A DNA stretch of 11,175 nt from VEQN01 sp036405975 (GCA_036405975.1 DASWWM010000030.1:1-11175); one strand, 5' to 3'; counted from the stretch's first letter, positions 1 to 7,400 are shown. Translations and numbers: made by a program. The notes: generated from the sequence alone by a model not told the origin.

Positions 1-761
1 AGCTTTGACTCGTATTCGAAAAGCTCCTTCTCCGTAGCTGCCTTGAGGGCGACTTTGTCCTTCAGGATTTTCTGATATGCCTGCTCCTGATTCTTCGTTG
101 CCTTGAGCACATCGTTCTGTTCGCTTTTGGTGTACTCTACGGCCTTCTTCTTGCTCGAAAGCTCGTTCTGGAGGCTCTGGAGCTCCTTCTTCTTCTCTTC
201 CTGCGACAGCTTCGTATTGTTCAGGATTTCCTGCTCCCTTCGCGAGTCAGTGACAAGCTTCTGCAATGCGTTGTTGAAATTGAGCTGCGAGTTCACTTCC
301 TCGAGCGTGACTGAAAGGTTCTTGTTATTGAGAAATATTTCGGCAAGGCTCGTCTGGTCTGCCATGTGGATTTCCCTGATGCTGTTCTCTATGCTTTCGC
401 GGCTGAGCTTGACCCTCTCTTCGGACTCGCCGATGTCCAGGCTGATCCGCCTGATGTCGAGGTTCGCGACGTCGATCTTTCCGTTCGTCTTCCTGATGTC
501 CAGATCGATCGACTTCGCATTCTGCTCCAGCTGCTTGATTCTCGACTGGAGCGTCTTGGCCTCCTGGCCGGTCTTGTCAGCAAGTGCCTCGTACTGGGCA
601 ATCTCCCTATTGAGCTGCTCGAGGTTCGCATTCTTCTCCTGGATGGCCCGCTGGAGCTGCTCCGCCTCGGTCGTCTGCGCTGACAGATAGCCCGTGCCTG
701 TGGCAAGAATCGCAATTCCTATGAGCGCCGCGGCGCATGTGAGCTTGTTGATGCGTATCAT
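1..761 (-). CDS. Secreted coiled-coil protein, probable EnvC/PcsB-like murein hydrolase (activator), C-terminus outside window
   Basis: The first 253 residues are visible; the gene runs off the left edge. Residues 1-28 form a signal peptide (positive MIRINK start, hydrophobic core, likely cleavage after LSA at 26-28). Residues about 30-130 and 155-253 are rich in E, K, Q and L with heptad-like spacing, so they should form two long coiled coils, separated by a segment TSLAEIFLNNKNLS (137-150). This layout, including the 'SLxEIFL' joint and a later 'TKNQEQAYQKIL' stretch, matches what I recall of the N-terminal half of EnvC/PcsB-type proteins in Patescibacteria, which usually end in an M23 peptidase or similar domain. 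That domain is not in view, so the function is inferred. The ATG at 761 is 31 bases after the gltX stop and has a weak purine stretch (AAGAAAG) upstream. It is the last visible gene of the wall-synthesis operon, which fits a role in wall cleavage at division. Confidence 0.7.
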   Translation of the reverse strand, partial: MIRINKLTCAAALIGIAILATGTGYLSAQTTEAEQLQRAIQEKNANLEQLNREIAQYEALADKTGQEAKTLQSRIKQLEQNAKSIDLDIRKTNGKIDVANLDIRRISLDIGESEERVKLSRESIENSIREIHMADQTSLAEIFLNNKNLSVTLEEVNSQLNFNNALQKLVTDSRREQEILNNTKLSQEEKKKELQSLQNELSSKKKAVEYTKSEQNDVLKATKNQEQAYQKILKDKVALKAATEKELFEYESK

Positions 762-792
762 GTTTGAAAACTTTCTTGCCAGGCCGACGACA

Positions 793-2286
793 TTATCCGA
801 TTTTCTCCACCGCCTTCCTCAGTCGCTCCGCGGTTTCCTTCGGACCGAGAATCGAGCACATTGCAAATGGGTCAGGTGACCGTTCCTTGCCGGTAAGTGC
901 GGCTCGAACTGCCCAAAGGACGATGCCTCTGCCTTCTGAATCCGCATAGTCCCAGAGAACGGACCTGCATTCTTCCGGAGTGGACGTGTCGGTAAGCGAC
1001 GATGCCTCGATGAGCGATATCACCTTCTCAAGAATCGGCTTCAGGTCTGCAACCGTCGCGTCTTCCCTGCCCTTTCGCATCTTCGGTGCGCAAAGCAGCA
1101 ATTCAGAATTGTACTCAGGAGCCATGAAGAAGTAATGAAGGTCTCCTGAAGAAACCATTTCCGTAATTTCCTTGAAAACCGAAACTCGTTCTCGGAGAAT
1201 CGGCAGGATGCCGGACATCTTTCTCGCGTATGCGGGATCATTCTTGAACTCTGCCGGAAGCAGGCTCTCGGCTCCAGCTCGGAACGTGCTGTCTGAAAGC
1301 TTTTTCATATGCTCCTTATTGAACCAGACAAGCTTCTCCTCGTTGAGCTTTCCTCCTGCCTTCTGAATGCCTTCTATGTCGAATGCCTGAATGAATTCAG
1401 CAGGCGTGAACACCTCTCGGTCATCGCCCGGATTCCATCCGATGAATGCAAGGAAGTTGACCATGGCATCGGGGAGGAATCCTTCGTCCTTGTAGGTGAG
1501 GATGTCCTTCGCTCCGTCTCGCTTGCCGAGCTTCTTCTTTCCGTCCGGGCCCATGATTGGCGGAAGCGTTACGAATTTAGGAGGATCAATCTCCAGCGCT
1601 TCGTAGAGAGCGAGGAACTTCGGCGTAGATGAGATGAATTCGTCAGCACGGAAAATATGCGTCACTCCCATATATAGGTCGTCGATGATATGCGCGAAGT
1701 TATATGTCGGATAGCCATCGCTTTTCATGAGAATGAAATCGTCGAGCGCTTCCGGTCCGGCTTCAAGGTCGCCACGGACCTCATCGTGCCACTTGCTCAC
1801 CTTCGCATCCTGAATCTTCAGCCGAAGCGGCTGGTTGCCATCCCAAACAGGAGGGTTCTCAGGTCGATGGTTCCTGTACAGGAACGGTTTCTTGTTTTCC
1901 TCTGCTTCTTTTCTGAATGCTTCAAGCTCTTCAGGCGTATATGGGTCTGCATATGCCAGTCCCTTGTCAGCAAGCATCTGTGCGTACTTCTTGTATGTCT
2001 CAAGCCGCTGCGACTGGAGATATGGAGCATTGGGGCCGCCAATGTCTGGTCCTTCATCCCATCCGATAGAAAGCCACTGGAGTGACTTCATGATCTGCTC
2101 GATCGAGCCCTCGACTTCCCGCTCCTTGTCAGTGTCCTCTATCCGGAGAATGAACGTGCCAGCATTCTTCCTTGCGAATGCCCAGGCGTAAAGCGCCGTT
2201 CGGACTCCTCCTACATGCATGAAGCCTGTCGGAGACGGTGCGAAGCGAGTCACTATTTTTTTTGGATTGTTTTCGGTTGGATTCAT
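793..2286 (-). CDS. gltX: Glutamate--tRNA ligase (GluRS)
   Basis: Class I aminoacyl-tRNA synthetase that charges tRNA-Glu with glutamate in the cytoplasm. At 497 residues it has the usual bacterial length. The Rossmann domain carries the HIGH-type signature HVGG (24-27) within PSPTGFMHVGG, followed by LRIEDTDKER (48-57), the typical GluRS glutamate/ATP pocket. IIDDLYMGVTHIFRADEFISSTP (200-222) is the second conserved block, and the KMSKS-type loop is KLGKRDGA (252-259). The C-terminal part (about 330-497) is the helical anticodon-binding region. The Ser of the common KLSKR form of the loop is Gly here. Many bacteria lacking GlnRS use a non-discriminating GluRS plus GatCAB; this cannot be decided from the window. 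The start ATG is 4 bases after the murG stop with no Shine-Dalgarno, so it is probably expressed by coupling to murG translation. Confidence 0.97.
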   Translation of the reverse strand: MNPTENNPKKIVTRFAPSPTGFMHVGGVRTALYAWAFARKNAGTFILRIEDTDKEREVEGSIEQIMKSLQWLSIGWDEGPDIGGPNAPYLQSQRLETYKKYAQMLADKGLAYADPYTPEELEAFRKEAEENKKPFLYRNHRPENPPVWDGNQPLRLKIQDAKVSKWHDEVRGDLEAGPEALDDFILMKSDGYPTYNFAHIIDDLYMGVTHIFRADEFISSTPKFLALYEALEIDPPKFVTLPPIMGPDGKKKLGKRDGAKDILTYKDEGFLPDAMVNFLAFIGWNPGDDREVFTPAEFIQAFDIEGIQKAGGKLNEEKLVWFNKEHMKKLSDSTFRAGAESLLPAEFKNDPAYARKMSGILPILRERVSVFKEITEMVSSGDLHYFFMAPEYNSELLLCAPKMRKGREDATVADLKPILEKVISLIEASSLTDTSTPEECRSVLWDYADSEGRGIVLWAVRAALTGKERSPDPFAMCSILGPKETAERLRKAVEKIG

Positions 2287-2290
2287 GGAT

Positions 2291-3430
2291 TTATTTTTCG
2301 TGTCTGAGGGCTATCTTGAGAATTTCCTGAGCGATAAGGTTTGCTGAGTCAGCTCGTGCGAATGTCTTTGCTCCCGTTCTCATCTTCTCCGCGAGCTTCG
2401 GACCGGTCATGATTCGCTCGATCTCGTTGAGGATGATTTCAGGGCTGAGGTTCGATTCCTCGATGACGACCGCTGAGCTTTCTCTTGCATAGTTGTACGA
2501 GTTCTTTCGTTGGTGATCGCCGTTCGAGTTCGTTATGGGAATCAGGACGCTTGGAATTCCCCAGAGCGCGATTTCAAAAATGGTCGAACCTCCCCGGGAG
2601 ACGATGAGCGACGCTACGCCGGCTGACATCCGCATTGCGAGATTGTTCAGATAGTCGATCGGATGATACCTGCTGATATTCGGATTGTTCGCGAGGATTA
2701 CGTTTGCGGTATTCGAGACTTCCTTGAAGTTTGCCTTTCCCGTCTGGTGGATGATCTGATACTTGTCGACCAGGTGAGGAAGGGACGTGAGAATGGCGTC
2801 GTTGATTACTCGCGCACCCTGCGAGCCTCCGAGGATGAGGATGACCGGCACATTTGGTTCAAGGCCGAGGTATTCGACTGCGCCGGTCGTGAGCGGCTCC
2901 TGAATCTCCTTCCGGACCGGATTGCCCGTATATGCCGTCTTGTCCTTTGGAAAGAACTGGATTGCCTCTCTGTATGAAAGTGCGATTCGCTGCGCGAACT
3001 TTCCTGCCCATACGTTCACTCTGCCCGGAACGCTGTCTGACTCATGGATTACGACTGGGATGCCGAGGATTCTTGCTGCCATGAGCGCTGGAAAGCTCGT
3101 GTATCCGCCTTTGGCGAATACGACATCCGGGAAGATGAAGAACATCTTGAGGGTTCCTGAAATGACGCCGATGCCCATCTTGAAGATGTCGATGAGATTC
3201 AGGATCTTGGACGCTCCTGTGGCATTAATCCGGCGTTTCCCTGCCATGACGGGAACGAATTCGATCTCATGGTCGAACAATGCTTTCGGATTGTACTGGT
3301 CAGGGGCCATGAAGTAGAGCTTCGGGTCCAGGATCTTCTCCCTTTTGCAGATTTCCTGGATTTCCTCGGCGACGGCTATGAGCGGATAGAAATGCCCGCC
3401 CGACCCTCCTCCGGTCATGAGTATTTTCAT
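2291..3430 (-). CDS. murG: MurG: UDP-GlcNAc--MurNAc-(pentapeptide)-pyrophosphoryl-undecaprenol GlcNAc transferase
   Basis: Peripheral inner-membrane GT-B glycosyltransferase that adds GlcNAc to lipid I to give lipid II. It has 379 residues, slightly longer than the roughly 355 of E. coli. The N-terminal glycine loop GGGSGGH (7-13) is the diphosphate-lipid binding G-loop with its conserved His. KGGYTSFP (107-114) and GIPVVIHESDSVPG (123-136) are the other N-domain signatures. The C-terminal UDP-GlcNAc domain has GGSQGARVIN (201-210), SRGGSTIFE (278-286) and GDHQRKN (304-310), which correspond to the family's G-loop, ribose-binding Glu region and DHQ motif. It sits between ftsW and gltX. The ATG at 3430 has no Shine-Dalgarno and lies only 9 bases downstream of an extended -10 element, so part of its expression may come from a nearly leaderless transcript separate from the upstream operon. 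Confidence 0.97.
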   Translation of the reverse strand: MKILMTGGGSGGHFYPLIAVAEEIQEICKREKILDPKLYFMAPDQYNPKALFDHEIEFVPVMAGKRRINATGASKILNLIDIFKMGIGVISGTLKMFFIFPDVVFAKGGYTSFPALMAARILGIPVVIHESDSVPGRVNVWAGKFAQRIALSYREAIQFFPKDKTAYTGNPVRKEIQEPLTTGAVEYLGLEPNVPVILILGGSQGARVINDAILTSLPHLVDKYQIIHQTGKANFKEVSNTANVILANNPNISRYHPIDYLNNLAMRMSAGVASLIVSRGGSTIFEIALWGIPSVLIPITNSNGDHQRKNSYNYARESSAVVIEESNLSPEIILNEIERIMTGPKLAEKMRTGAKTFARADSANLIAQEILKIALRHEK

Positions 3431-3439
3431 ATGAAATTC

Positions 3440-3448
3440 AGTATAGCA
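3440..3448 (-). promoter_or_regulatory. Putative extended -10 promoter for murG
   Basis: On the minus strand the sequence TGCTATACT gives an extended -10 (TGn plus TATACT, 5 of 6 to consensus). No good -35 is visible 17 bases upstream, as is common for extended -10 promoters. Only 9 bases separate it from the murG ATG, so transcription would begin within a few bases of the start codon. It lies in the 55-base ftsW-murG gap. Confidence 0.5.
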
Positions 3449-3485
3449 TGGCCCTATTCCATGGGAAAATGGCCTATTTCACAGG

Positions 3486-4607
3486 CTATGCGGTCTTTTT
3501 CTGGTATCTGGAAACGTTAAGGATGATGCCGACTGAGGCCAGCGCGAAGAAGAGCGCCGTACCTCCGTGAGATATGAAAAGAAGCGGAGTTCCCGCAAGC
3601 GGGATGATGGCAAGCATGGCCGCTATGTTCAGGAAGGACTGGACGATGATGAGGGTGACTATCCCTACCACCAGGAAGGTCCCAAAAAGGTCTGGCGCCC
3701 TGAGGGCTATCTTGTATCCCCTTATGGCAAAGGTCACGTACAGACCGATGATGGCGACTGTCCCGACGAATCCAAACTCCTCGCCTGCGACTGCGAAGAT
3801 CGAGTCTCCGATCGGCTCAGGAAGGAAGTTGAACTTCTGGATGCTCTGCCCAAATCCGCGTCCGAACACTCCTCCGGAGCCGATGGCGATAAGCGACTGC
3901 TGGATCTGGTACCCGCTTCCTGTAGGATCTCTTGCGGGGTCCATGAACGTCATGAGACGCTGCTTGAGGTATGGACGTGCCATGACGAGCATGCCGAGCG
4001 CGAGCACTCCGACAAGTCCCATGACCAGGATGTCCCTCCATCTGCCTCCAGCTGTCAGGAATATGGAAAGTCCGGCGAGTGAGATTACCATGAAGGTGTC
4101 CGTATCGGGCTGCATCAGGACTATGGCTGCGGTGATCGCCACAAGTATGAGAAAAGGAAGCGTCCCAAGCTTGAATGTCGCTGCCTTGCTCTTAACCGAT
4201 GCCAGCCATGCCGCCAGATACATCACGAATGCCAGCTTGTAGATCTCCGAAGGCTGGAAAGTCGTGAATCCGGCATCGATCCATCGGCAGGCTCCTTTTG
4301 CGCAGAACTGGATTCCCGGAACGAATACGAGGAGCATCACGACCGCTGCCGCTATGAAGAAATAGAATGCATGCTTTCTCCAGAAATTGTAGTTTATTCT
4401 CGACGTGATGAAGCATGCGATGCTTCCGCCGATGAGTCCGAAGACTACCTGGTTGAATGTTACCGCTTCAAACCGAGCCGACCCTCTCGTGAGCAGTCCA
4501 AGCGATGCTGATATGAAAATGAAAAAGCCCGCGATGACCAGCGTGGCCGTCGTTATGAGGAATACCTTGTCCATTTTCTTTGCTTTGAGTGCTTGTGTCG
4601 GTGCCAT
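3486..4607 (-). CDS. ftsW: FtsW/RodA-type SEDS peptidoglycan glycosyltransferase (likely FtsW)
   Basis: Polytopic membrane protein of the SEDS family that polymerises lipid II into glycan strands, working with a class B PBP at the septum (FtsW) or side wall (RodA). It has 373 residues and about 10 hydrophobic segments from residue 15 to 365. Family signatures are visible: RWIDAGFTTFQPSEIYKL (108-125), GSGGVFGRGFGQS (243-255) in the large extracellular loop, LPEPIGDSIFAVAGEEFG (262-279) with D268 as the probable catalytic aspartate, and GTPLLFISHGGT (339-350). FtsW is preferred over RodA because it lies between mraY and murG, as in division-and-cell-wall clusters; sequence alone does not settle this. 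The ATG at 4607 was chosen as the first start after the mraY stop (32-base gap). A later ATG at codon 12 is possible. No Shine-Dalgarno is visible. Confidence 0.93.
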   Translation of the reverse strand: MAPTQALKAKKMDKVFLITTATLVIAGFFIFISASLGLLTRGSARFEAVTFNQVVFGLIGGSIACFITSRINYNFWRKHAFYFFIAAAVVMLLVFVPGIQFCAKGACRWIDAGFTTFQPSEIYKLAFVMYLAAWLASVKSKAATFKLGTLPFLILVAITAAIVLMQPDTDTFMVISLAGLSIFLTAGGRWRDILVMGLVGVLALGMLVMARPYLKQRLMTFMDPARDPTGSGYQIQQSLIAIGSGGVFGRGFGQSIQKFNFLPEPIGDSIFAVAGEEFGFVGTVAIIGLYVTFAIRGYKIALRAPDLFGTFLVVGIVTLIIVQSFLNIAAMLAIIPLAGTPLLFISHGGTALFFALASVGIILNVSRYQKKTA

Positions 4608-4639
4608 ATGGTTTGAAGTCGAGGCTGCGCAATCCCTTC

Positions 4640-5704
4640 TTATCCGAGAATGGCGATTATCGTTCCAAGAATCGCCATTACCGTCGAGATGACCCAGTAT
4701 CGCATGGTCACCTTGTATGATGGCCAGCCGATCGCCTCAAAGTGATGATGCAGCGGGGCGATCCGTAGTATCTTTCTCCCCAGGTACTTCTTGGAGAACA
4801 TCTGCATGCTTGATGAGATCGATGTGATGAAAAGCGGAAAGGCGATGATCGGAAGGAGGAGGACTTCTCTCGTGAGAAATGCCACTATCGCAAGCGCAAC
4901 GGTCAGGCCGAGCATTCCGGTTTCCCCAAGATAGAATCGTGCGGGCGGGATATTGAACCAGAGGAATGCCAGGAGTCCTCCGATAACTACTGCGCAGAAT
5001 GCTGCAAGGTCGATCTGGTTCTGCGAGAATGCGATGACCATGTATGCGGCATATGCTGCGATCATCACGCCGGCCGCGAGACCGTCGATTCCGTCAATGA
5101 CCGATCCGGAGAAGACTCCGAGAACGACGAAGATGAAGAACGGAATGAAGAGCAATCCGAGCTCGAATTCTCCGAAAAACGGAACGTCGATGCTGAGTAC
5201 CTGCAGCTTGAAGTAGAACCACCATGCGCATGCGGATCCGATAAGCGTGACCACGAGGATCCTGAGGTTCCGGGAGATGCCGTCGCTTGTCTGCTTTGCC
5301 GTTCCGAATATCTGGAGCAGGTCGTCAGATAGACCGATGAATGATCCGAGGAGAAGGACCGCGAGCGGAAGGAGTGTCTGGTTTCGGCTCAGGAAGCTCA
5401 GCTTCTCTGTCGCCTCGTTCGGGAAGAAGAGCGCCAGTCCGTAGAGGAATGCGATGGTGACGAGGATGGAAAGCCAGACAAGGACTCCTCCGACTCGGGG
5501 CGTGCTATTCTCCCCTTTCTCATTGTGGATTTTCTGGAAATCAGCTGACATCTCCGCGGTATTGACCTTGCTTCGAGACACTCTCCTCCAGAGCCTGTGC
5601 TTGTACATGATGCCTGAAAGCATCGGCGTGATTCCGATTCCGATGAGGAATGAAAGCACGGCCGGAAGAAGGATCTTGATTACGTCGAAGGTTGCGGATG
5701 TCAT
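4640..5704 (-). CDS. mraY: MraY: phospho-N-acetylmuramoyl-pentapeptide-transferase
   Basis: Integral membrane enzyme that transfers phospho-MurNAc-pentapeptide from UDP to undecaprenyl phosphate, making lipid I. It has 354 residues with about 10 membrane segments. Diagnostic features: KIHNEKGENSTPRVGGV (58-74), DD at 127-128 in GLSDDLLQ, VIDGIDGLAAG (202-212), and PLHHHFEAIGW (317-327), which contains the HHH signature specific to MraY rather than WecA. Two oddities: the position of the third catalytic Asp (the MGD motif, D267 in E. coli) is Glu here (LGETG, E261), and the usual NAVNLTDGLDG motif reads SGSVIDGIDG, losing both Asn. The reading frame is open up to 5779, but M at 5704 gives the normal MraY N-terminus and avoids overlap with the preceding gene, which ends at 5730. 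No Shine-Dalgarno is visible. Confidence 0.95.
   Translation of the reverse strand: MTSATFDVIKILLPAVLSFLIGIGITPMLSGIMYKHRLWRRVSRSKVNTAEMSADFQKIHNEKGENSTPRVGGVLVWLSILVTIAFLYGLALFFPNEATEKLSFLSRNQTLLPLAVLLLGSFIGLSDDLLQIFGTAKQTSDGISRNLRILVVTLIGSACAWWFYFKLQVLSIDVPFFGEFELGLLFIPFFIFVVLGVFSGSVIDGIDGLAAGVMIAAYAAYMVIAFSQNQIDLAAFCAVVIGGLLAFLWFNIPPARFYLGETGMLGLTVALAIVAFLTREVLLLPIIAFPLFITSISSSMQMFSKKYLGRKILRIAPLHHHFEAIGWPSYKVTMRYWVISTVMAILGTIIAILG
4649..4679. repeat. 10-bp inverted repeat at the end of mraY
   Basis: AATGGCGATT (4649-4658) and AATCGCCATT (4670-4679) are perfect complements separated by 11 bases. They lie inside the last codons of mraY (residues 342-352), just before its stop and the ftsW gap. 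There is no following U-tract in the minus-strand transcript, so it is not a normal terminator. The two arms encode the repeated peptide AIL, so the symmetry may come from protein sequence. Confidence 0.5.
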
Positions 5705-5729
5705 ATATGTATGTGGGTCTTGATTGCTG

Positions 5730-6695
5730 TTACCTTGTAAAATTTGCCATCGTGACATTTGCCAGAGCCCTGACGTCATTGAATCGGTCCTCTTCTGTCG
5801 AGTTGAGCACGACGATCACGTATGGGTTGCTCGCATCGTCCTTCTGGAGAACGACTGCCAGATTTCCTCCTGCGAACTGGGTAAAGCCTGTCTTGCCGAA
5901 TCTGATCGGAAGGTCATGCAGGAGCCTGTTGGTATTGTCTACGTGGATAACGGTCTTTCCATTTCCGTTTGCATACTCGACTGACTCTGCTGCCGTCACG
6001 TCGAGGAGGCCGGGCTTCTTCTGAATGATATTCCAAAGAAGCCCGGCCATTTCCCTTGCCGTAGTGATTCCTGCTGAGCTTTCTTTCTTTGTCTTTGCAT
6101 CAATGATCGGAAGGCCGGTCTCGTTGAAGAATCGGGTGCTTGTCAGCCCGAGTTCCTTCGTCATGAAGTTCATATATGAGACAAAGGCTGCCTTCGGCAC
6201 GATGTTCGACGCGATCGATTCGGCTGCCTTATTTGATGATCCGATAAGCATGTAGTTGACGAGGTCCTTCGGGTACCAGCTGCTGCCGTCTATGAGGCTT
6301 CGGTCTGCTGCATTCGCCTCGATTCTTGAAGTTACCTTGACGGTCTGTGTGGCAAGCTTCGGGTTCATCTTCAGGAATTCGTCGGCCGTGGCCGCTGTCA
6401 TGATCTTTACCAGCGATGCCATGGAATGCTCCTCATTCGCATTCTTCTGATAGAGGATCTGGTTTGAGATAGGATCGAATACGATAGCGGCAGAAGCCTT
6501 GATGGCGGGCCATATCACCGTGCTTGGATCTGCTGCGGATACTGGCACCGAAACGGGAGTGAAGTCTACTGAAGAGGCTGCCTGTGTCTGGATACCTATT
6601 GCGGTTTGGGCAGATGCGGAATGACCGATAAATGCTGCTCCTGCAAGTGCAAGGGCGATTGAGAAAAAAGTGGCGTGCTTGGTCTTTGTATTCAT
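5730..6695 (-). CDS. Secreted serine-type D-Ala-D-Ala carboxypeptidase (peptidase S11, PBP5-like)
   Basis: Penicillin-binding protein that removes the terminal D-Ala from the stem pentapeptide outside the membrane, limiting cross-links. Residues 1-29 are a signal peptide (basic start, hydrophobic stretch 8-22, likely cleavage after SASA). The three active-site motifs appear in order with normal spacing: SLVK (94-97, Ser nucleophile and Lys base), SSN (153-155), and KTG (268-270). At 321 residues it ends soon after the catalytic domain, so the C-terminal beta domain and amphipathic anchor helix of E. coli PBP5 are absent. The protein is therefore either released or held by its uncleaved leader. 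It lies 14 bases after scpB and 25 bases before mraY, in the same operon. An endopeptidase role (PBP7-like) cannot be excluded. Confidence 0.93.
   Translation of the reverse strand: MNTKTKHATFFSIALALAGAAFIGHSASAQTAIGIQTQAASSVDFTPVSVPVSAADPSTVIWPAIKASAAIVFDPISNQILYQKNANEEHSMASLVKIMTAATADEFLKMNPKLATQTVKVTSRIEANAADRSLIDGSSWYPKDLVNYMLIGSSNKAAESIASNIVPKAAFVSYMNFMTKELGLTSTRFFNETGLPIIDAKTKKESSAGITTAREMAGLLWNIIQKKPGLLDVTAAESVEYANGNGKTVIHVDNTNRLLHDLPIRFGKTGFTQFAGGNLAVVLQKDDASNPYVIVVLNSTEEDRFNDVRALANVTMANFTR
6008..6048. repeat. Perfect 13-bp inverted repeat inside the carboxypeptidase gene
   Basis: GGCCGGGCTTCTT (6008-6020) and AAGAAGCCCGGCC (6036-6048) are exact complements with a 15-base loop, which itself contains a 4-bp stem (GAAT/ATTC). 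The element lies within codons 216-230 and would make a very stable hairpin in the mRNA. No U-tract follows on either strand, so it is not an intrinsic terminator. Confidence 0.7.
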
Positions 6696-6709
6696 TCGAA
6701 TGTTAAAAA

Positions 6710-7387
6710 TTATGAGCTTGTAACTTCGTCTGCGGCAGCATCATCCATGCCTGCTGTCTCCTCGACCGAGGGAGGCTGTCCTGCCGGATCTGAATCTGTT
6801 TCGCCTGCAGAAGGCATATCGGCCTGTTTCTCTGACTCCTTCTCGGCATTTGCCCTGAACTGCCTGAGCTCTTCCTGCACGAGCTCAAAGTTGGGCAGGC
6901 TCTCAACGCTTTGGACCCCAATGTATGAAAGAAGCTCGAATGATGGCTGATACACGGATGCTCGGGCATCGTCCGGGGACTGCTTTTTCTCAATAAGACC
7001 CCGGACGAGAAGGTTTCGAAGGATGAAATTCGAATTCACTCCTCGAACATAGTCAATCTCGCTTCGCTTGACAGGGCCTTTGTATAAAATGATGGAGAGC
7101 GTCTCAAGGGATGCCTTTCCAAGGTCCTTGGATAATTCTTCCTTGGTAACTTCCTCGATCAGGGCGCTCGCTTCGGCGCATGTTGCCAGCGAGTATTCGG
7201 AGTTCTTTTCCAGAAGCACCACTCCTCTCTCCGAAAGGCTCTCTTTCAGGTTTGCGAGCGCGGCAGTGACCGCAGCCTCATCAGCCTTGACGAGCTTTGC
7301 CAATTCTTTCGTCGAAGCGGGCTCTCCTTTCCAAAAAAGGACCGCTTCGAGAATCTTGGCCAGGTTTCCTGTAGCTTCTGAACTCAT
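6710..7387 (-). CDS. scpB: ScpB: segregation and condensation protein B
   Basis: Kleisin-interacting winged-helix protein that dimerises, binds ScpA and works with SMC in chromosome condensation and segregation. It has 225 residues. The first winged-helix domain covers about 8-75 (LAKILEAVLFWKGEPASTKELAKLV). The second, about 88-158, carries the signature KASLETLSIILYKGPVKRSEI followed by RGVNSNFILRNLLVRGLIE (115-133), which matches the ScpB family closely. Residues about 180-225 form an acidic, low-complexity, probably disordered tail. It is the first gene of the wall-synthesis operon, with the carboxypeptidase 14 bases downstream. The ATG at 7387 lies only 7 bases after a TATACT element, so the transcript may start at or next to the start codon. 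scpA is not adjacent: a small gene lies between them. Confidence 0.96.
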   Translation of the reverse strand: MSSEATGNLAKILEAVLFWKGEPASTKELAKLVKADEAAVTAALANLKESLSERGVVLLEKNSEYSLATCAEASALIEEVTKEELSKDLGKASLETLSIILYKGPVKRSEIDYVRGVNSNFILRNLLVRGLIEKKQSPDDARASVYQPSFELLSYIGVQSVESLPNFELVQEELRQFRANAEKESEKQADMPSAGETDSDPAGQPPSVEETAGMDDAAADEVTSS

Positions 7388-7394
7388 GCGGTAC

Positions 7395-7400
7395 AGTATA
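7395..7400 (-). promoter_or_regulatory. Putative -10 element for the scpB operon
   Basis: TATACT on the minus strand (5 of 6 to consensus) ends 7 bases before the scpB ATG. The candidate -35 at 17 bases (TGGTAA) is weak. Because a strong terminator-like hairpin separates scpB from the upstream gene, a promoter must lie between 7388 and about 7450, and this is the best match. The spacing implies a leaderless or nearly leaderless mRNA. Confidence 0.5.

Noticed and set aside
3446..3485. Intrinsic terminator between ftsW and murG
   Set aside because: GGCC/GGCC and TTCC/GGAA can pair weakly, but no U-tract follows; direct repeats explain the pattern better.
5705..5779. 25-residue upstream extension of MraY (start at 5779)
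   Set aside because: It would overlap the carboxypeptidase coding end by 50 bases and adds residues with no counterpart in MraY; the Met at 5704 gives the normal N-terminus.
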